A stretch of 64,000 nucleotides of DNA from Clostridium sp. AF15-31 (GCF_003461625.1 NZ_QTXL01000009.1:37765-101764); one strand, 5' to 3'; counted from the first letter of the stretch, positions 17,214 through 25,644 are shown. Translations and numbers: made by a program. The notes: generated by a model not told the origin, from the letters alone.

Positions 17214-18131
17214 TTATTTTAAAAATCCATTGATGATCTGCTCTTCCGCTTCTGCCTCTGTCAGCCCAAGCGTCATCAGCTTGATCAGCTGCTCGCCTGC
17301 AATCTTTCCGATCGCTGCTTCATGAATCAGGTTTGCATCAATGTTATTTGCCGTCAGCTTCGGACTTGCTGATACGCTTGCGCTATCCATAATGATCGCA
17401 TCACATTCACTGTGACCCTTACATTCATTATTGCCATTGATCGTGGAGAAAAATTCCTGTCTGGACTGATCTCTTGCAACGGATCTGGATACTACATTTG
17501 CACTGCAGCCTTTTCCATTCAAATCCACAACAAAATCAGTCTTTGCATACTGTTTGCCATGTGTCATGATCTTCTCCCTGATCTCTAATGATGCGTTATC
17601 CTTCAGATCACCGCCGGTCTTTCTGACAGTCGAATCAATTCCCTTGATCTGAGTCGTCTCCATCTCCATCGAGGCACCTTCTTCCAAGTGCACGATGGTT
17701 TCCGGATTCATGATATTCTCGCCATTTCCATCTCCCTCACCATAGTGTCGTTCGATGTATTTTACTTTTGCATTTTTACCAATATAAAAAGTATGGATGC
17801 CGTCATGCTTGGAGGTGTCCACACCACAGTTATGGATACCACATCCGGCTACGATCGTAACATCGCAGTCCTCTCCGATATAGAAATCATTGTATACCAT
17901 ATCCTGCAGACCGCTCTTACTCAAAAGAACCGGAATATGCACACTCTCATTTTTTGTTCCCGGTTTAATGATGATATCGATTCCCGGCTTATCCTCTTTT
18001 GTTACAATATCTATATTTGCAGTTGTATTTCTGCTATCAAGCTGTCCGTTGACACGAATATTAAATGCGCCCTCCGGTACATCATGAAGTCCTGCTACCT
18101 GCTGCAATAAACTCTTCTGAATTAAATCCAT
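17214..18131 (-). CDS. SufB/SufD-family Fe-S cluster scaffold protein
   Basis: 305 residues, much shorter than classical SufB (about 470). After an N-terminal helical piece it is the beta-helix core of the SufBD family: DFYIGEDCDVTIVAGCGIHNC, a HDGIHTFYIG segment and repeated short strands, then DQSRQEFFSTI and the C-terminal TANNIDANLIHEAAIG typical of the family. With the ATPase it should form a minimal SufBC-type complex that builds or carries Fe-S clusters for the many Fe-S enzymes of this anaerobe. It starts 18 bases after the ATPase stop. No SufS, SufU or SufE gene is nearby. Confidence 0.88.
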   Translation of the reverse strand: MDLIQKSLLQQVAGLHDVPEGAFNIRVNGQLDSRNTTANIDIVTKEDKPGIDIIIKPGTKNESVHIPVLLSKSGLQDMVYNDFYIGEDCDVTIVAGCGIHNCGVDTSKHDGIHTFYIGKNAKVKYIERHYGEGDGNGENIMNPETIVHLEEGASMEMETTQIKGIDSTVRKTGGDLKDNASLEIREKIMTHGKQYAKTDFVVDLNGKGCSANVVSRSVARDQSRQEFFSTINGNNECKGHSECDAIIMDSASVSASPKLTANNIDANLIHEAAIGKIAGEQLIKLMTLGLTEAEAEEQIINGFLK

Positions 18132-18149
18132 GTTCTATTACCTCACAAC

Positions 18150-18875
18150 TTATTTCTGTTTTTCTTCCAGCACCTTGCAAGTGGCTGATTCACCAGTCAG
18201 TCTTGGCATGATCACATCTCTGCTTCCGATTGCATCAACATGACCATTTGCGATCACAACGATCTTATCTGCTATATTAAGGATCCGCTCCTGATGGGAA
18301 ATGATCAGAATCGTTCCGTTGATCTCTTCACGCATCTTTTCAAATACCTTGATCAGACTGTTGAAGCTCCACAGGTCGATGCCTGCCTCCGGCTCATCAA
18401 ATAATGACAGCTTCGTACCTCTTGCAATGATCATGGCGATCTCAATACGTTTTAACTCACCACCGGAAAGACTTGCATTTACTTCACGGTTCACATAATC
18501 TCTTGCACATAAACCAACTTCGGAAAGAATCTCGCAGATCTGTGAAACATTCAGTGTTTTGCCGGATGCTATAGATACCAGATCTTTTACAGTAAGCCCT
18601 TTAAAATGAACCGGCTGCTGAAATGCATAGCTGATTCCTTTCTTTGCACGTTCTGTTATATTCAATTCCGAGATATCTTCTCCATCTAAAAGAATCTGTC
18701 CGGTTGTTGGCTTGATAATTCCGGCTATGATCTTCGCAAGTGTTGATTTACCGCCACCGTTAGGTCCAGTAATTGCTACGAAATGTTCGTTTACTGTAAG
18801 GTTAATGTCTTTTAATATTGCTTTCTCTTTTCCATCCTCATTTACAATATATGAGATGTTTTTTAACTCTAACAT
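18150..18875 (-). CDS. sufC: SufC-type Fe-S assembly ATPase
   Basis: 241 residues from ATG at 18875, chosen for GGAGGA just before it; the frame stays open upstream but runs back through the promoter and terminator hairpin. Walker A GPNGGGKST at residues 37-45, signature LSGGELKR, Walker B SLFDEPEAGID and the ISHQERIL switch histidine are all present. The SGGELKR and DEPEAG forms fit SufC rather than an importer ATPase. It drives conformational change of the SufB-like partner encoded next. Promoter at 18920-18948. Confidence 0.92.
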   Translation of the reverse strand: MLELKNISYIVNEDGKEKAILKDINLTVNEHFVAITGPNGGGKSTLAKIIAGIIKPTTGQILLDGEDISELNITERAKKGISYAFQQPVHFKGLTVKDLVSIASGKTLNVSQICEILSEVGLCARDYVNREVNASLSGGELKRIEIAMIIARGTKLSLFDEPEAGIDLWSFNSLIKVFEKMREEINGTILIISHQERILNIADKIVVIANGHVDAIGSRDVIMPRLTGESATCKVLEEKQK

Positions 18876-18919
18876 AGTTCCTCCATCGCTGTTTGTATTT
18901 TTTAAACACACTGTTTTAT

Positions 18920-18948
18920 AGTATATCCTAAAATCCCCTATATTCCAA
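18920..18948 (-). promoter_or_regulatory. promoter of the sufC-sufB pair
   Basis: Minus-strand TTGGAA (18948-18943), 17 bases, TATACT (18925-18920), about 45 bases before the sufC start. Confidence 0.7.
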
Positions 18949-19010
18949 TATTCTTTTAGTATTTTTTCCGGTTTCCGGCGGAAGTATGCGTGGTTTTTCT
19001 TCCTATAATC

Positions 19011-19086
19011 AAAAATAAGTCCATCTGGTTGTGTGGGGGAGATGACTATATTCCCCCTCCACACAACCGGATGGACTTATTTTTTA
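19011..19086 (-). terminator. very long terminator hairpin
   Basis: About 30 bases from 19011 pair with the segment ending at 19085, with one mismatch and a two-base bulge, around a short loop; the outer ends are A5 and T6, so it reads as a terminator on either strand. On the minus strand it ends the small membrane protein gene (19104-19484) and shields the suf promoter. Confidence 0.85.
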
Positions 19087-19103
19087 TAGACGTTTTATAT
19101 AAA

Positions 19104-19484
19104 TTAAGAATTTCTCTTCTTTGTTAATACGCCTGCGATTATGAATATAACGCCGAATGCTACGGAGATAACGCCCCAGATTACTAAATCAGCATAGGAA
19201 CCTGCACATATAAGGCCGATCAGACCACCGACTATGTAGAAGCCTGCACTTGTGAATGCACCGCCTGCTCCGGTTGACTTTCTGGTTACAATTCCAACAA
19301 TTCCTGCAACAAGGAAACAAATTGCAAGTAATACACCTGCAGAGCCTCCGGATTCCCCGTTTTCTTCCAGTGCATTTGATAATCCTGCCGCACAGGACTG
19401 AAATGTTACTAAGACTGATAACACGATCGTTATGATCCCTGCTACGAGTCTGAATGTTGATAAAGGTTGCTTTGTCTTTTCCAT
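19104..19484 (-). CDS. small four-span membrane protein, unknown function
   Basis: 126 residues with four hydrophobic segments at about 12-33, 49-64, 79-94 and 100-120 and a basic end (TKKRNS). Glycine and alanine are frequent in the spans. A short polar loop (ALEENGESGG) lies between spans one and two. No catalytic motif is visible. It is a single-gene unit: the kinase gene upstream on the same strand is 157 bases away, and a long terminator follows. Similar short membrane proteins are common in gut Clostridia without a known role. Confidence 0.75.
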   Translation of the reverse strand: MEKTKQPLSTFRLVAGIITIVLSVLVTFQSCAAGLSNALEENGESGGSAGVLLAICFLVAGIVGIVTRKSTGAGGAFTSAGFYIVGGLIGLICAGSYADLVIWGVISVAFGVIFIIAGVLTKKRNS

Positions 19485-19625
19485 AATAAATTCTCTCCTC
19501 TTTCTGCTGTTATAAGTGTTCTTGCTATTATATTAAAATCCCCCTGTATCAGTCATCATTCAGGGTATTTTGACATAATTACAACCACTGCATATTCTAT
19601 CTTATAAAATTATCAGAAAGAGCTG

Positions 19626-19642
19626 GTGTGCTGTCAGCACAC
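19626..19642 (-). terminator. short palindrome at the end of the kinase gene
   Basis: GTGTGCTG (19626-19633), one base, CAGCACAC (19635-19642) overlaps the last base of the kinase stop codon. On the minus strand only a weak T-rich stretch follows, so terminator function is uncertain. Confidence 0.35.
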
Positions 19643-20781
19643 TATCGGAATATATCTTCTACTATAACGAATACAAACATCACTAAGAAAAACCATGCCA
19701 CTGTATATAAAAATAATCCAACCAGCTTCCATATCTTCTTCGGTGAGCGCACAAGCGGGAAATAATTCCAGACGTCCAGATAATTATTCCAAAAAAACGG
19801 AGTAATGATAAACATCATAAAATATACAAAGCGATTTACATATAACCAAGTTCCGGAGAGCGGTTCTCCATGATCTTTTACTTCTACTGTCAGACAGAAA
19901 TACATCCAAAATATATAATAAATGGCTGCAATAACCATATTCAGGATTTTTCCTTCCCGAAATCCCGGTGGCAGGAAACGAGTCCATGCAGGTCGGGATT
20001 TATCATTCAAGGACACTTTATCCGTAGCTTCATCTAAAATCATGCTCTGTTGCATCGCATCGAGCATTTCCTCTGCTGTCTGATATCGTTTCTCCGGATC
20101 GATCCGGGTTGCTTTTCGGATGATCTGTGACACTTCCTGATGATCTGCGTAAATTCCATCCCGGATTAATTTTCCACACAACATATAATTTAATAACACG
20201 CCAAGTCCGTAGATATCCGTCCGCGCATCTGACTGCGAAAAACCGTATTGCTCCGGAGCTGCAAATCCTCTTGTACCGATCAACTCGGTATCCCGATTCC
20301 TTTCTGCGTCAAAAACTCTTGCAGTATTGAAATCGATCAGATATACAGATACAATACCATGTCCCTTTTTGAAATCCCCCTGAAGCATTATATTTGTCGG
20401 CTTGATATCCCGGTGTACGATCGGCGGTATATGTCTGTGCAGTTTTTCCAATGTCCGGCAAAGATATTCGATCACTCTTCCGGCAGCATCCAAATCCAGA
20501 CATCCAAACTGTTCAATATATGTTTCCAGCGTGATCCCCTGTATGTATTCTTCGATCAGATATAACGTACCATCCTCTTCCATACATTCATAAATCTGCG
20601 GAACGTAAGGGAGTTTTGATTGTTGCAGCCAATCATATATAGATTTATCATATTGCGTCAGCACTTTTTCTACATAAATCTGTCCGGTCTCTATATGCCG
20701 CACCAGAGAAATTCCCTTTTTATGCTCTACTTCTTCCAGTCTGCGATAAAAGGACAGACGACTTTGTATTTCTAAATTCAT
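19642..20781 (-). CDS. membrane-attached Ser/Thr protein kinase
   Basis: 379 residues. A Hanks-type kinase domain covers residues 1-250: ATP-binding Lys in IYVEKVL (Lys39), catalytic HRDIKPTN (123-130), metal motif LIDFNTAR with Asn152 in place of the usual Gly of DFG, the activation-segment end GTRGFAAPEQ and DIYGLG. The glycine-rich loop is poorly conserved. The C-terminal 100 residues hold three hydrophobic spans and no PASTA or sensor domain, so the kinase faces the cytoplasm. It is divergent from an HTH regulator gene with a 103-base shared region, a pairing that suggests the regulator or its neighbour is a target (inference). Confidence 0.88.
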   Translation of the reverse strand: MNLEIQSRLSFYRRLEEVEHKKGISLVRHIETGQIYVEKVLTQYDKSIYDWLQQSKLPYVPQIYECMEEDGTLYLIEEYIQGITLETYIEQFGCLDLDAAGRVIEYLCRTLEKLHRHIPPIVHRDIKPTNIMLQGDFKKGHGIVSVYLIDFNTARVFDAERNRDTELIGTRGFAAPEQYGFSQSDARTDIYGLGVLLNYMLCGKLIRDGIYADHQEVSQIIRKATRIDPEKRYQTAEEMLDAMQQSMILDEATDKVSLNDKSRPAWTRFLPPGFREGKILNMVIAAIYYIFWMYFCLTVEVKDHGEPLSGTWLYVNRFVYFMMFIITPFFWNNYLDVWNYFPLVRSPKKIWKLVGLFLYTVAWFFLVMFVFVIVEDIFR

Positions 20782-20802
20782 ATCATTTTCCTATTGTTTA
20801 TC

Positions 20803-20830
20803 TTGAAATTGCTTTATCGACAAGTATAAT
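20803..20830 (+). promoter_or_regulatory. promoter of the HTH regulator-LUD operon
   Basis: TTGAAA (20803-20808), 16 bases, TATAAT (20825-20830), in the kinase/regulator divergent region, 54 bases before the regulator start. Confidence 0.65.
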
Positions 20831-20884
20831 AAATATTATATGGTACTGATAAAAATTATCAAGGGAAAGAATGCAGGATTAATC

Positions 20885-21328
20885 ATGGAAACGACCAGAA
20901 CAACAGATCTGCTGAATGAATTATCAACCGATGATTCAAATATACATTTTAAATCATATATAACATCTCATGCAGATGATATGTCCTGTGACAATCTGCA
21001 GGATTATTTTAATCTTTACTTTAAAGATCACCCGGAGCTTCTGACCGCCGATGTCATAAAACGAAGCAATCTGGACCGCGGCTATGCTTATCAGATCTTA
21101 AACGGCAGGAAACCACATCCCGGAAAATACAAGCTGGTTCTTCTGGCATTATGCGCCGGAATGAATTTGAAAGAGATCCAACGTGCACTTACAATCTCCG
21201 GAAATGCCGTGTTGTATCCCAAATTTCCACAGGATGCTGCCCTGATCGTATGTATCAATCAGAACTGTACTTCTGCATTTGAAGTGATGAATTTCTTTGC
21301 GGAAAATAATCTGGATTTCCCTGAATAA
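20885..21328 (+). CDS. XRE-like helix-turn-helix protein
   Basis: 147 residues from ATG at 20885 (CAGGA six bases upstream); an earlier in-frame ATG at 20840 lacks a ribosome site and lies too close to the promoter. The middle holds a Cro/C1-type HTH: TADVIKRSNLDRGYAYQILN followed by a GRKPHPGKYKLVLLALCAGM segment, where the recognition helix is RGYAYQILNG. The C-terminal part (ALTISGNAVLYPKFPQDAAL) resembles proteins often found next to bacterial kinases in Clostridia. It is probably a DNA-binding regulator, 15 bases before the LUD gene and divergent from the kinase. Confidence 0.75.
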   Translation: METTRTTDLLNELSTDDSNIHFKSYITSHADDMSCDNLQDYFNLYFKDHPELLTADVIKRSNLDRGYAYQILNGRKPHPGKYKLVLLALCAGMNLKEIQRALTISGNAVLYPKFPQDAALIVCINQNCTSAFEVMNFFAENNLDFPE

Positions 21329-21343
21329 ACGGAGGTATATCAA

Positions 21344-21982
21344 ATGGATACTTTTAGAAACATGAGAAACGACAAACTGGCGAAAGCCATGATAAACAAG
21401 CTGGCTACCAGAAATATGGAAGGCTTCTATGTCCAGACAAAGGAAGAAGCTAAGGAGCTTGCACTGAGTCTGATCCCGGAAGGAAGCTCTGTCGGCTGGG
21501 GCGGTTCCATGACCGTAAAAGCAACCGGACTTTTAGATGCTCTTATCGAGGGAAACTACAAAGAGCTGAACCGTGATGCAGCAAAAACACCGGAGGAAAA
21601 AGACCGGATCTCCAAAGAATGTTTCTTCGCTGACTACTTCTTAACAAGCTGTAATGCAATCACCGAAGACGGCATTATGGTAAATATCGATGGCAATGGA
21701 AATCGTGTAGCTGCCATCGTCTATGGTCCTTCCCATGTTATCGTGATCACAGGAATGAACAAGGTAGTACGGACAGAAGAAGATGCTTTAAGCCGTGCAA
21801 GAAATGAAGCAGCTCCGATCAATGCACAGCGCTTCGGACTTTCAACCCCTTGCAGTACAACCGGCGAATGCGCAAACTGTCTGTCACCGGAAACAGTCTG
21901 CTGCCAGTTCTTAACCACCCGCTATTCCAAGCACAAAGGACGTATCAAGGTCATCCTTGTAAATGAAGATCTGGGATTTTAG
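21344..21982 (+). CDS. LUD-domain (LutC/YkgG, former DUF162) protein
   Basis: 212 residues. The family core is clear: an EEAKELALSLIPEGSSVGWGG opening, DYFLTSCNAITEDG, NIDGNGNRVAAIVYGP and VIVITGMNKVV, in the order seen in LUD proteins. The C-terminus adds a cysteine group (CSTTGECANCLSPETVCC) that could bind metal or a cluster. LutC-type proteins take part in lactate oxidation with iron-sulfur partners, but stand-alone LUD proteins like this one have no proven role. It follows the HTH gene with an ideal CGGAGG site and is ended by the long palindrome at 21989. Confidence 0.88.
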   Translation: MDTFRNMRNDKLAKAMINKLATRNMEGFYVQTKEEAKELALSLIPEGSSVGWGGSMTVKATGLLDALIEGNYKELNRDAAKTPEEKDRISKECFFADYFLTSCNAITEDGIMVNIDGNGNRVAAIVYGPSHVIVITGMNKVVRTEEDALSRARNEAAPINAQRFGLSTPCSTTGECANCLSPETVCCQFLTTRYSKHKGRIKVILVNEDLGF

Positions 21983-21988
21983 AAAACA

Positions 21989-22073
21989 GACAAATTTCAG
22001 GGGCTGTTTATTATAATGTAGCAAGCCTGTCCGAGCGCCGGTACATTATAATAAACAGCCCCTAAAATTTGTC
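21989..22073. terminator. 32-bp-arm palindrome, bidirectional terminator
   Basis: The arms at 21989-22020 and 22042-22073 match at 31 of 32 positions as inverted copies around a G/C-rich 21-base centre. It begins seven bases after the LUD stop and ends three bases before the convergent Hsp20 stop, filling the gap. A terminator for both genes is the simplest reading. Confidence 0.75.
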
Positions 22074-22075
22074 CG

Positions 22076-22510
22076 TTATCCTTCTATCGAGATAATCTTC
22101 TTTTCTTCTACTTCCGGTTGGTCGTCGAATTTTGGTACATAGACATACAGAACACCATTTGCAAATCTTGCTTTAATATCTTGTTCACTGACTTTGTCGC
22201 CAACATAAAAGCTTCTCTTATAGTGACCGGAATACCGTTCCTTTTTGATATAGCTTCCTTCCCTGTCTTCACGATCCGAGCCGGTATAGCTGGCAAGAAT
22301 TGTCAGGTAACCACCTTTTAATTCTGCCTTGATGCTTTCCTTTGGAAATCCCGGCAGATCCATCTCTATCTCATATCCGTCCTTTGTTTCGAATATATCA
22401 GTTGCCATTGTAGTCATGGTACGAAGTCCGGAATGGCTGCCCCAGAAGGAATCATCAAAGAAGCCATTCATCATCTCAAAATTATCTGAAAAAATACTTG
22501 GTCTATCCAT
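22076..22510 (-). CDS. small heat-shock protein, Hsp20/alpha-crystallin family
   Basis: 144 residues. The alpha-crystallin domain runs from about residue 35 to 135: DIFETKDGYEIEMDLPGFPK, LTILASY, RSFYVGDKV and the terminal strand FANGVLYVYVPK, with a short KKIISIEG tail that carries the I-x-I type oligomer contact. The N-terminus is Phe- and Met-rich. It is an ATP-independent holdase that keeps unfolding proteins soluble. It is controlled by a CIRCE operator overlapping its promoter, so it should be repressed by HrcA and induced by heat. Confidence 0.94.
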   Translation of the reverse strand: MDRPSIFSDNFEMMNGFFDDSFWGSHSGLRTMTTMATDIFETKDGYEIEMDLPGFPKESIKAELKGGYLTILASYTGSDREDREGSYIKKERYSGHYKRSFYVGDKVSEQDIKARFANGVLYVYVPKFDDQPEVEEKKIISIEG

Positions 22511-22636
22511 CCTAATTACCCCATTTCTATCTATATTTCTGATTCTCTTTCATCAGTCATATATTACTGTCATTTTCCTGCATTTTATTAGACTCACACA
22601 ACTTTCTCTATTATATGCAGTTACTTCATACCATTA

Positions 22637-22665
22637 TTTATAGCACGTTTTGTTAGCACTGTAAA
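22637..22665 (-). promoter_or_regulatory. promoter of the Hsp20 gene
   Basis: Minus-strand TTTACA (22665-22660), 17 bases, TATAAA (22642-22637). The -35 box lies inside the CIRCE operator, so HrcA binding would block polymerase. The leader is about 120 bases. Confidence 0.75.
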
Positions 22666-22679
22666 TAGTCGAGTGCTAA
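22653..22679. promoter_or_regulatory. CIRCE operator (HrcA binding site)
   Basis: TTAGCACTG, nine bases, GAGTGCTAA. This matches the CIRCE consensus TTAGCACTC-N9-GAGTGCTAA at 17 of 18 positions. Its position over the Hsp20 -35 box fits repression by HrcA. Confidence 0.92.
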
Positions 22680-22687
22680 TTCAAATA

Positions 22688-23611
22688 TTATCTTTTTGTA
22701 AACTTCTCCTCCAGTACCCGGATACCATGATAGAACATCTCATTAATCGGAGTGGGCACGCCAAGCTCTTTTCCCATCTTTATGACATTGCCGGCAAACA
22801 TCTCTACCTCGGTCAGCTTCTCCGCTTCCAGATCCTGCAGGGTTGATGGTTTGTTCTCTGGTGGGATTGTCATTACAGTAACATCCTGCTCCGCTATTTC
22901 TTTTTCCCCTATATCGATTCCCTTCTTCTGCGCGATCGCAGCCACTTCCCGCATGGCATTGTCACGGATCCAATTCGCACTGTCGCTGATACGGAAAAAT
23001 CCAAATGGGATACCGAGCAACGCACAAGTCATATTTTCCCCAATATTACACATATATTTAAACCAGAGTCCCTTTAACATATCCGGATCGATCTCATATG
23101 GAATATCGGCATGATCAAATACTTCTTTTACAGCAAGTACACGATCTGACAGAACATCATTTTTATTCTCTCCGAAGTGGATCTTGCCCCAGTACGGATC
23201 AAAGTCTGCTTTTCCGTCTTTCATAACAATGGACATTCTCATATATGCATACAATACATGTTCTTCGCCAAATGCCTGAATCAACTGTTCCTCACTGTCT
23301 ACACCGTTTAGCAAAGACAGGATCAATGTATGTTCGCCTACCTGATGGCGGATATCTTCTATTGCCTGTGCAAATCCATAGCCCTTTACACCGATCAGTA
23401 TCAGATCCGCCGGCTCACCCTGTTCTTCGGGTGTCACGATCGGGAATCTATAGTTGACGCCATTGATCGTAACTCCTCTACTTTCCAGGCGTTTTTTACG
23501 TTCACCACCTGCAATAATATAAAAATTCTCTCCAAATGCTTCATATAATCTTGGCGCAAAAAATACACCCATCGCGCCAAGTCCGATCAATGCAATTCTT
23601 TTGATCTTCAT
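22688..23611 (-). CDS. ketopantoate reductase family (ApbA/PanE-like) oxidoreductase
   Basis: 307 residues. The N-terminal Rossmann fold has the NADPH motif GLGAMG (9-14) and the second strand end IIAGGER; the family lysine is in GVKGYG, and LLNGVDSE follows. The C-terminal helical domain has GLWFKYMCNIGEN and NKPSTLQDLEA, the PanE substrate-site segment (consensus KxSMxQD). It would reduce 2-ketopantoate to pantoate with NADPH, or a related 2-keto acid. panD occurs 21 kb away but panB and panC are not in the window, so the exact substrate is open. The start lies just downstream of a small palindrome at 23670-23685. Confidence 0.85.
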   Translation of the reverse strand: MKIKRIALIGLGAMGVFFAPRLYEAFGENFYIIAGGERKKRLESRGVTINGVNYRFPIVTPEEQGEPADLILIGVKGYGFAQAIEDIRHQVGEHTLILSLLNGVDSEEQLIQAFGEEHVLYAYMRMSIVMKDGKADFDPYWGKIHFGENKNDVLSDRVLAVKEVFDHADIPYEIDPDMLKGLWFKYMCNIGENMTCALLGIPFGFFRISDSANWIRDNAMREVAAIAQKKGIDIGEKEIAEQDVTVMTIPPENKPSTLQDLEAEKLTEVEMFAGNVIKMGKELGVPTPINEMFYHGIRVLEEKFTKR

Positions 23612-23669
23612 ATTTCTTATTCCTCTTTTCCACTATATTGATTCTTTGTTTAACATTCTATCCTGTTTT

Positions 23670-23685
23670 GGCGTGATTCCACGCC
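23670..23685. repeat. short GC hairpin in the gap between LysR and reductase genes
   Basis: GGCGTG, four bases, CACGCC. It has TTTT on both sides, so it may end the LysR transcript or be part of the reductase leader. The rest of 23612-23827 shows nothing I can name. Confidence 0.35.
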
Positions 23686-23827
23686 ATCTTTTATATGTTC
23701 TTATAAAATGACTACAGTCAAACTGTCCTCCTCACAAAACAGTCATACATTTTCTGCAAATATGCCTGGGGGATATTTAATGTATGAATGTTGAACTTGA
23801 TAACTGCATACCAGACGTTTTCTGTTC

Positions 23828-24751
23828 TCAATCGATGCCCCGATTGAGGGTGTTTACCTTTTCGCAGTCTTCTTCCAATAATCTGCGAAATGATCTTGCG
23901 TCTGTATTCAGTGGATGCTGGCTGTCATATATCATGCAGATATGCCGGTCAGGAATTTTCTCCTTTAGGACTGCCTGTATTACCTCTCCGCGTTCGAGCG
24001 CCTCACCTGCCATGGATTCCGGTATAAATGCCAGTCCCAGCTCACAACGGACAAGCGGCAGGATCTGATCTGTTGTCGCAGCCTCCGTATCCGGTGCAAA
24101 TTCTATCCCGTACGATAAAAACAGCCGCTCATAAAATCGAAATGTCATCGTTTCTCTTCCAAGACTGATCAACGGATAATTCTTTAATTCTTTTAAAGAC
24201 AACGTCTTTCCCTGCAGCTCTTTAAAGGATTGTCCACCGATCAGGATCTCCCGAAACGATCTCAACATTCTGGTTTCAAGGGGCGAGTCTGCTTCCACCG
24301 GTGTCGACACAACAGCAAAATCAATCTTACCGCTCTTTACTGCATCTACTGCCTCCGGCGTGGAATGATTATAGATTCTCAGTCGAATTCCCGGATATGC
24401 AGTATGAAATGACCTTAATTTATCAAACAAATATATATTTAACGCTGTCTCGCTGGCTCCGATCGATATACTTCCATGTACCATGCCCGAATAGTCCGCC
24501 AGTTCTTCCTCTGCCGTTAATAACTGATGCATAGCTGCCGACACATACATATATAGTTTTTCTCCCTCCGGTGTAAGCTGAACGCCCCGGTTGGTTCTTA
24601 CAAATAAAGTACTGTGCATCTGCTGTTCCAGACAGTTCATCGCTCTTGTAACATTTGGCTGGCTGCTTTCCAGAACCTTCGCAGCCTTTGTAAAATTATG
24701 ATATTTTGCCACATAATAGAAAATTTTATAATATTCAAAGTTAATATTCAT
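23828..24751 (-). CDS. LysR family transcriptional regulator
   Basis: 307 residues. The winged HTH at residues 1-65 reads FYYVAKYHNFTKAAKVLESS then QPNVTRAMNCLEQQ, with the conserved LFVRTNRGVQLTPEG end, and is followed by the linker helix. The rest is a periplasmic-binding-like effector domain beginning GSISIGASETALN. LysR regulators bind small metabolites and usually control a neighbouring gene. It is divergent from the unknown protein/ThrE exporter pair, with 125 bases between the starts, so that operon is the likely target (inference). The sensed compound is unknown. Confidence 0.9.
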   Translation of the reverse strand: MNINFEYYKIFYYVAKYHNFTKAAKVLESSQPNVTRAMNCLEQQMHSTLFVRTNRGVQLTPEGEKLYMYVSAAMHQLLTAEEELADYSGMVHGSISIGASETALNIYLFDKLRSFHTAYPGIRLRIYNHSTPEAVDAVKSGKIDFAVVSTPVEADSPLETRMLRSFREILIGGQSFKELQGKTLSLKELKNYPLISLGRETMTFRFYERLFLSYGIEFAPDTEAATTDQILPLVRCELGLAFIPESMAGEALERGEVIQAVLKEKIPDRHICMIYDSQHPLNTDARSFRRLLEEDCEKVNTLNRGID

Positions 24752-24811
24752 CTGTCTTCTCCGTTTCTTTTATCATATCAAATGATTATGTCTGTCATAT
24801 CAATTATATCT

Positions 24812-24840
24812 TTTACTTATCTTTCTGCCAATAGTATAAT
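24812..24840 (+). promoter_or_regulatory. promoter of the ThrE-exporter operon
   Basis: TTTACT (24812-24817), 17 bases, TATAAT (24835-24840), 36 bases before the first start codon and in the region shared with the divergent LysR gene. Confidence 0.6.
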
Positions 24841-24876
24841 TGTGCAGAACAGAAAAAGAAAGGAAGTCGGTTAAGC

Positions 24877-25644
24877 ATGAACGAAACTACAATTTTTCCA
24901 CGAGAAAAAAAAGCAGATTTCTTATTTGAAAAAATCCTGAATGATCCATGGGCATGTGAGAAATTACAGGAAACATTTGCAAATTACCTGTGCTATAACG
25001 ATGATGCTTACGACGCACCACTTCCGGCAGAAGAATTTGCACAGGCACTATTCAATTCCTATCATAACCGGGATCTGTCTGCATTTCTTATGGCGATCTG
25101 CAACAATACCCTGTTTGATCTTCTGCGCAATTCCTTTCTGATCCCATATCGATTCAACGCAGATGGCAAAACAAATCCTGTCATTATGACAGATGACAAT
25201 GGTCAGTTGCTTCCTGAATACAAAACTTCGATCCGGGAAAAAGAATATCGTCATTTTCATAAGATCTATCAGACACTTAGAAACAATAAAAATATCTATC
25301 TAGCCCGCGCATACAGATACAGTCACGATTATGCCGCAAATGACATGAAACCGGAACAGAAGATTCTGGAAAAAAGTGACGGTGTACTGTTGATTTGCGA
25401 GCTTCCCAATACTGTAAAGCAAAAGGAGACAGAAGCAGAAGCATATTCTGCTGTATGGGATCTTATGATCGCACTGGAAAAGGAGCTTCCTATGTCCTAC
25501 ATTTTCTACGGGCAGGATTCTCTGGTGAAAAATAATTCCCGATATGATGAAATCGGCATATTCCTTCCAAATTCATTATTCCTGACGAATCTGGAACATC
25601 ATATTGAAAAAGCGGAGGAGATCATCTATGCCAAAGAACAGTAA
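24877..25644 (+). CDS. unknown cytoplasmic protein coupled to ThrE-type exporter
   Basis: 255 residues, not recognised. It is soluble, acidic, with many aromatic and helical segments; no signal peptide, span or known catalytic motif. Features seen: a helical N-terminus with FLFEKILNDPWACEKLQE, a central EKEYRHFHKIYQTLRNNKN stretch and a C-terminal DEIGIFLPNSLFLTNLEHH. The start follows AAAGGAAG. Its 3' end overlaps the exporter start by 17 bases, so the two are translationally coupled and probably co-functional. It might be an accessory or metabolite-sensing partner, but this is inference only. Confidence 0.75.
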   Translation: MNETTIFPREKKADFLFEKILNDPWACEKLQETFANYLCYNDDAYDAPLPAEEFAQALFNSYHNRDLSAFLMAICNNTLFDLLRNSFLIPYRFNADGKTNPVIMTDDNGQLLPEYKTSIREKEYRHFHKIYQTLRNNKNIYLARAYRYSHDYAANDMKPEQKILEKSDGVLLICELPNTVKQKETEAEAYSAVWDLMIALEKELPMSYIFYGQDSLVKNNSRYDEIGIFLPNSLFLTNLEHHIEKAEEIIYAKEQ

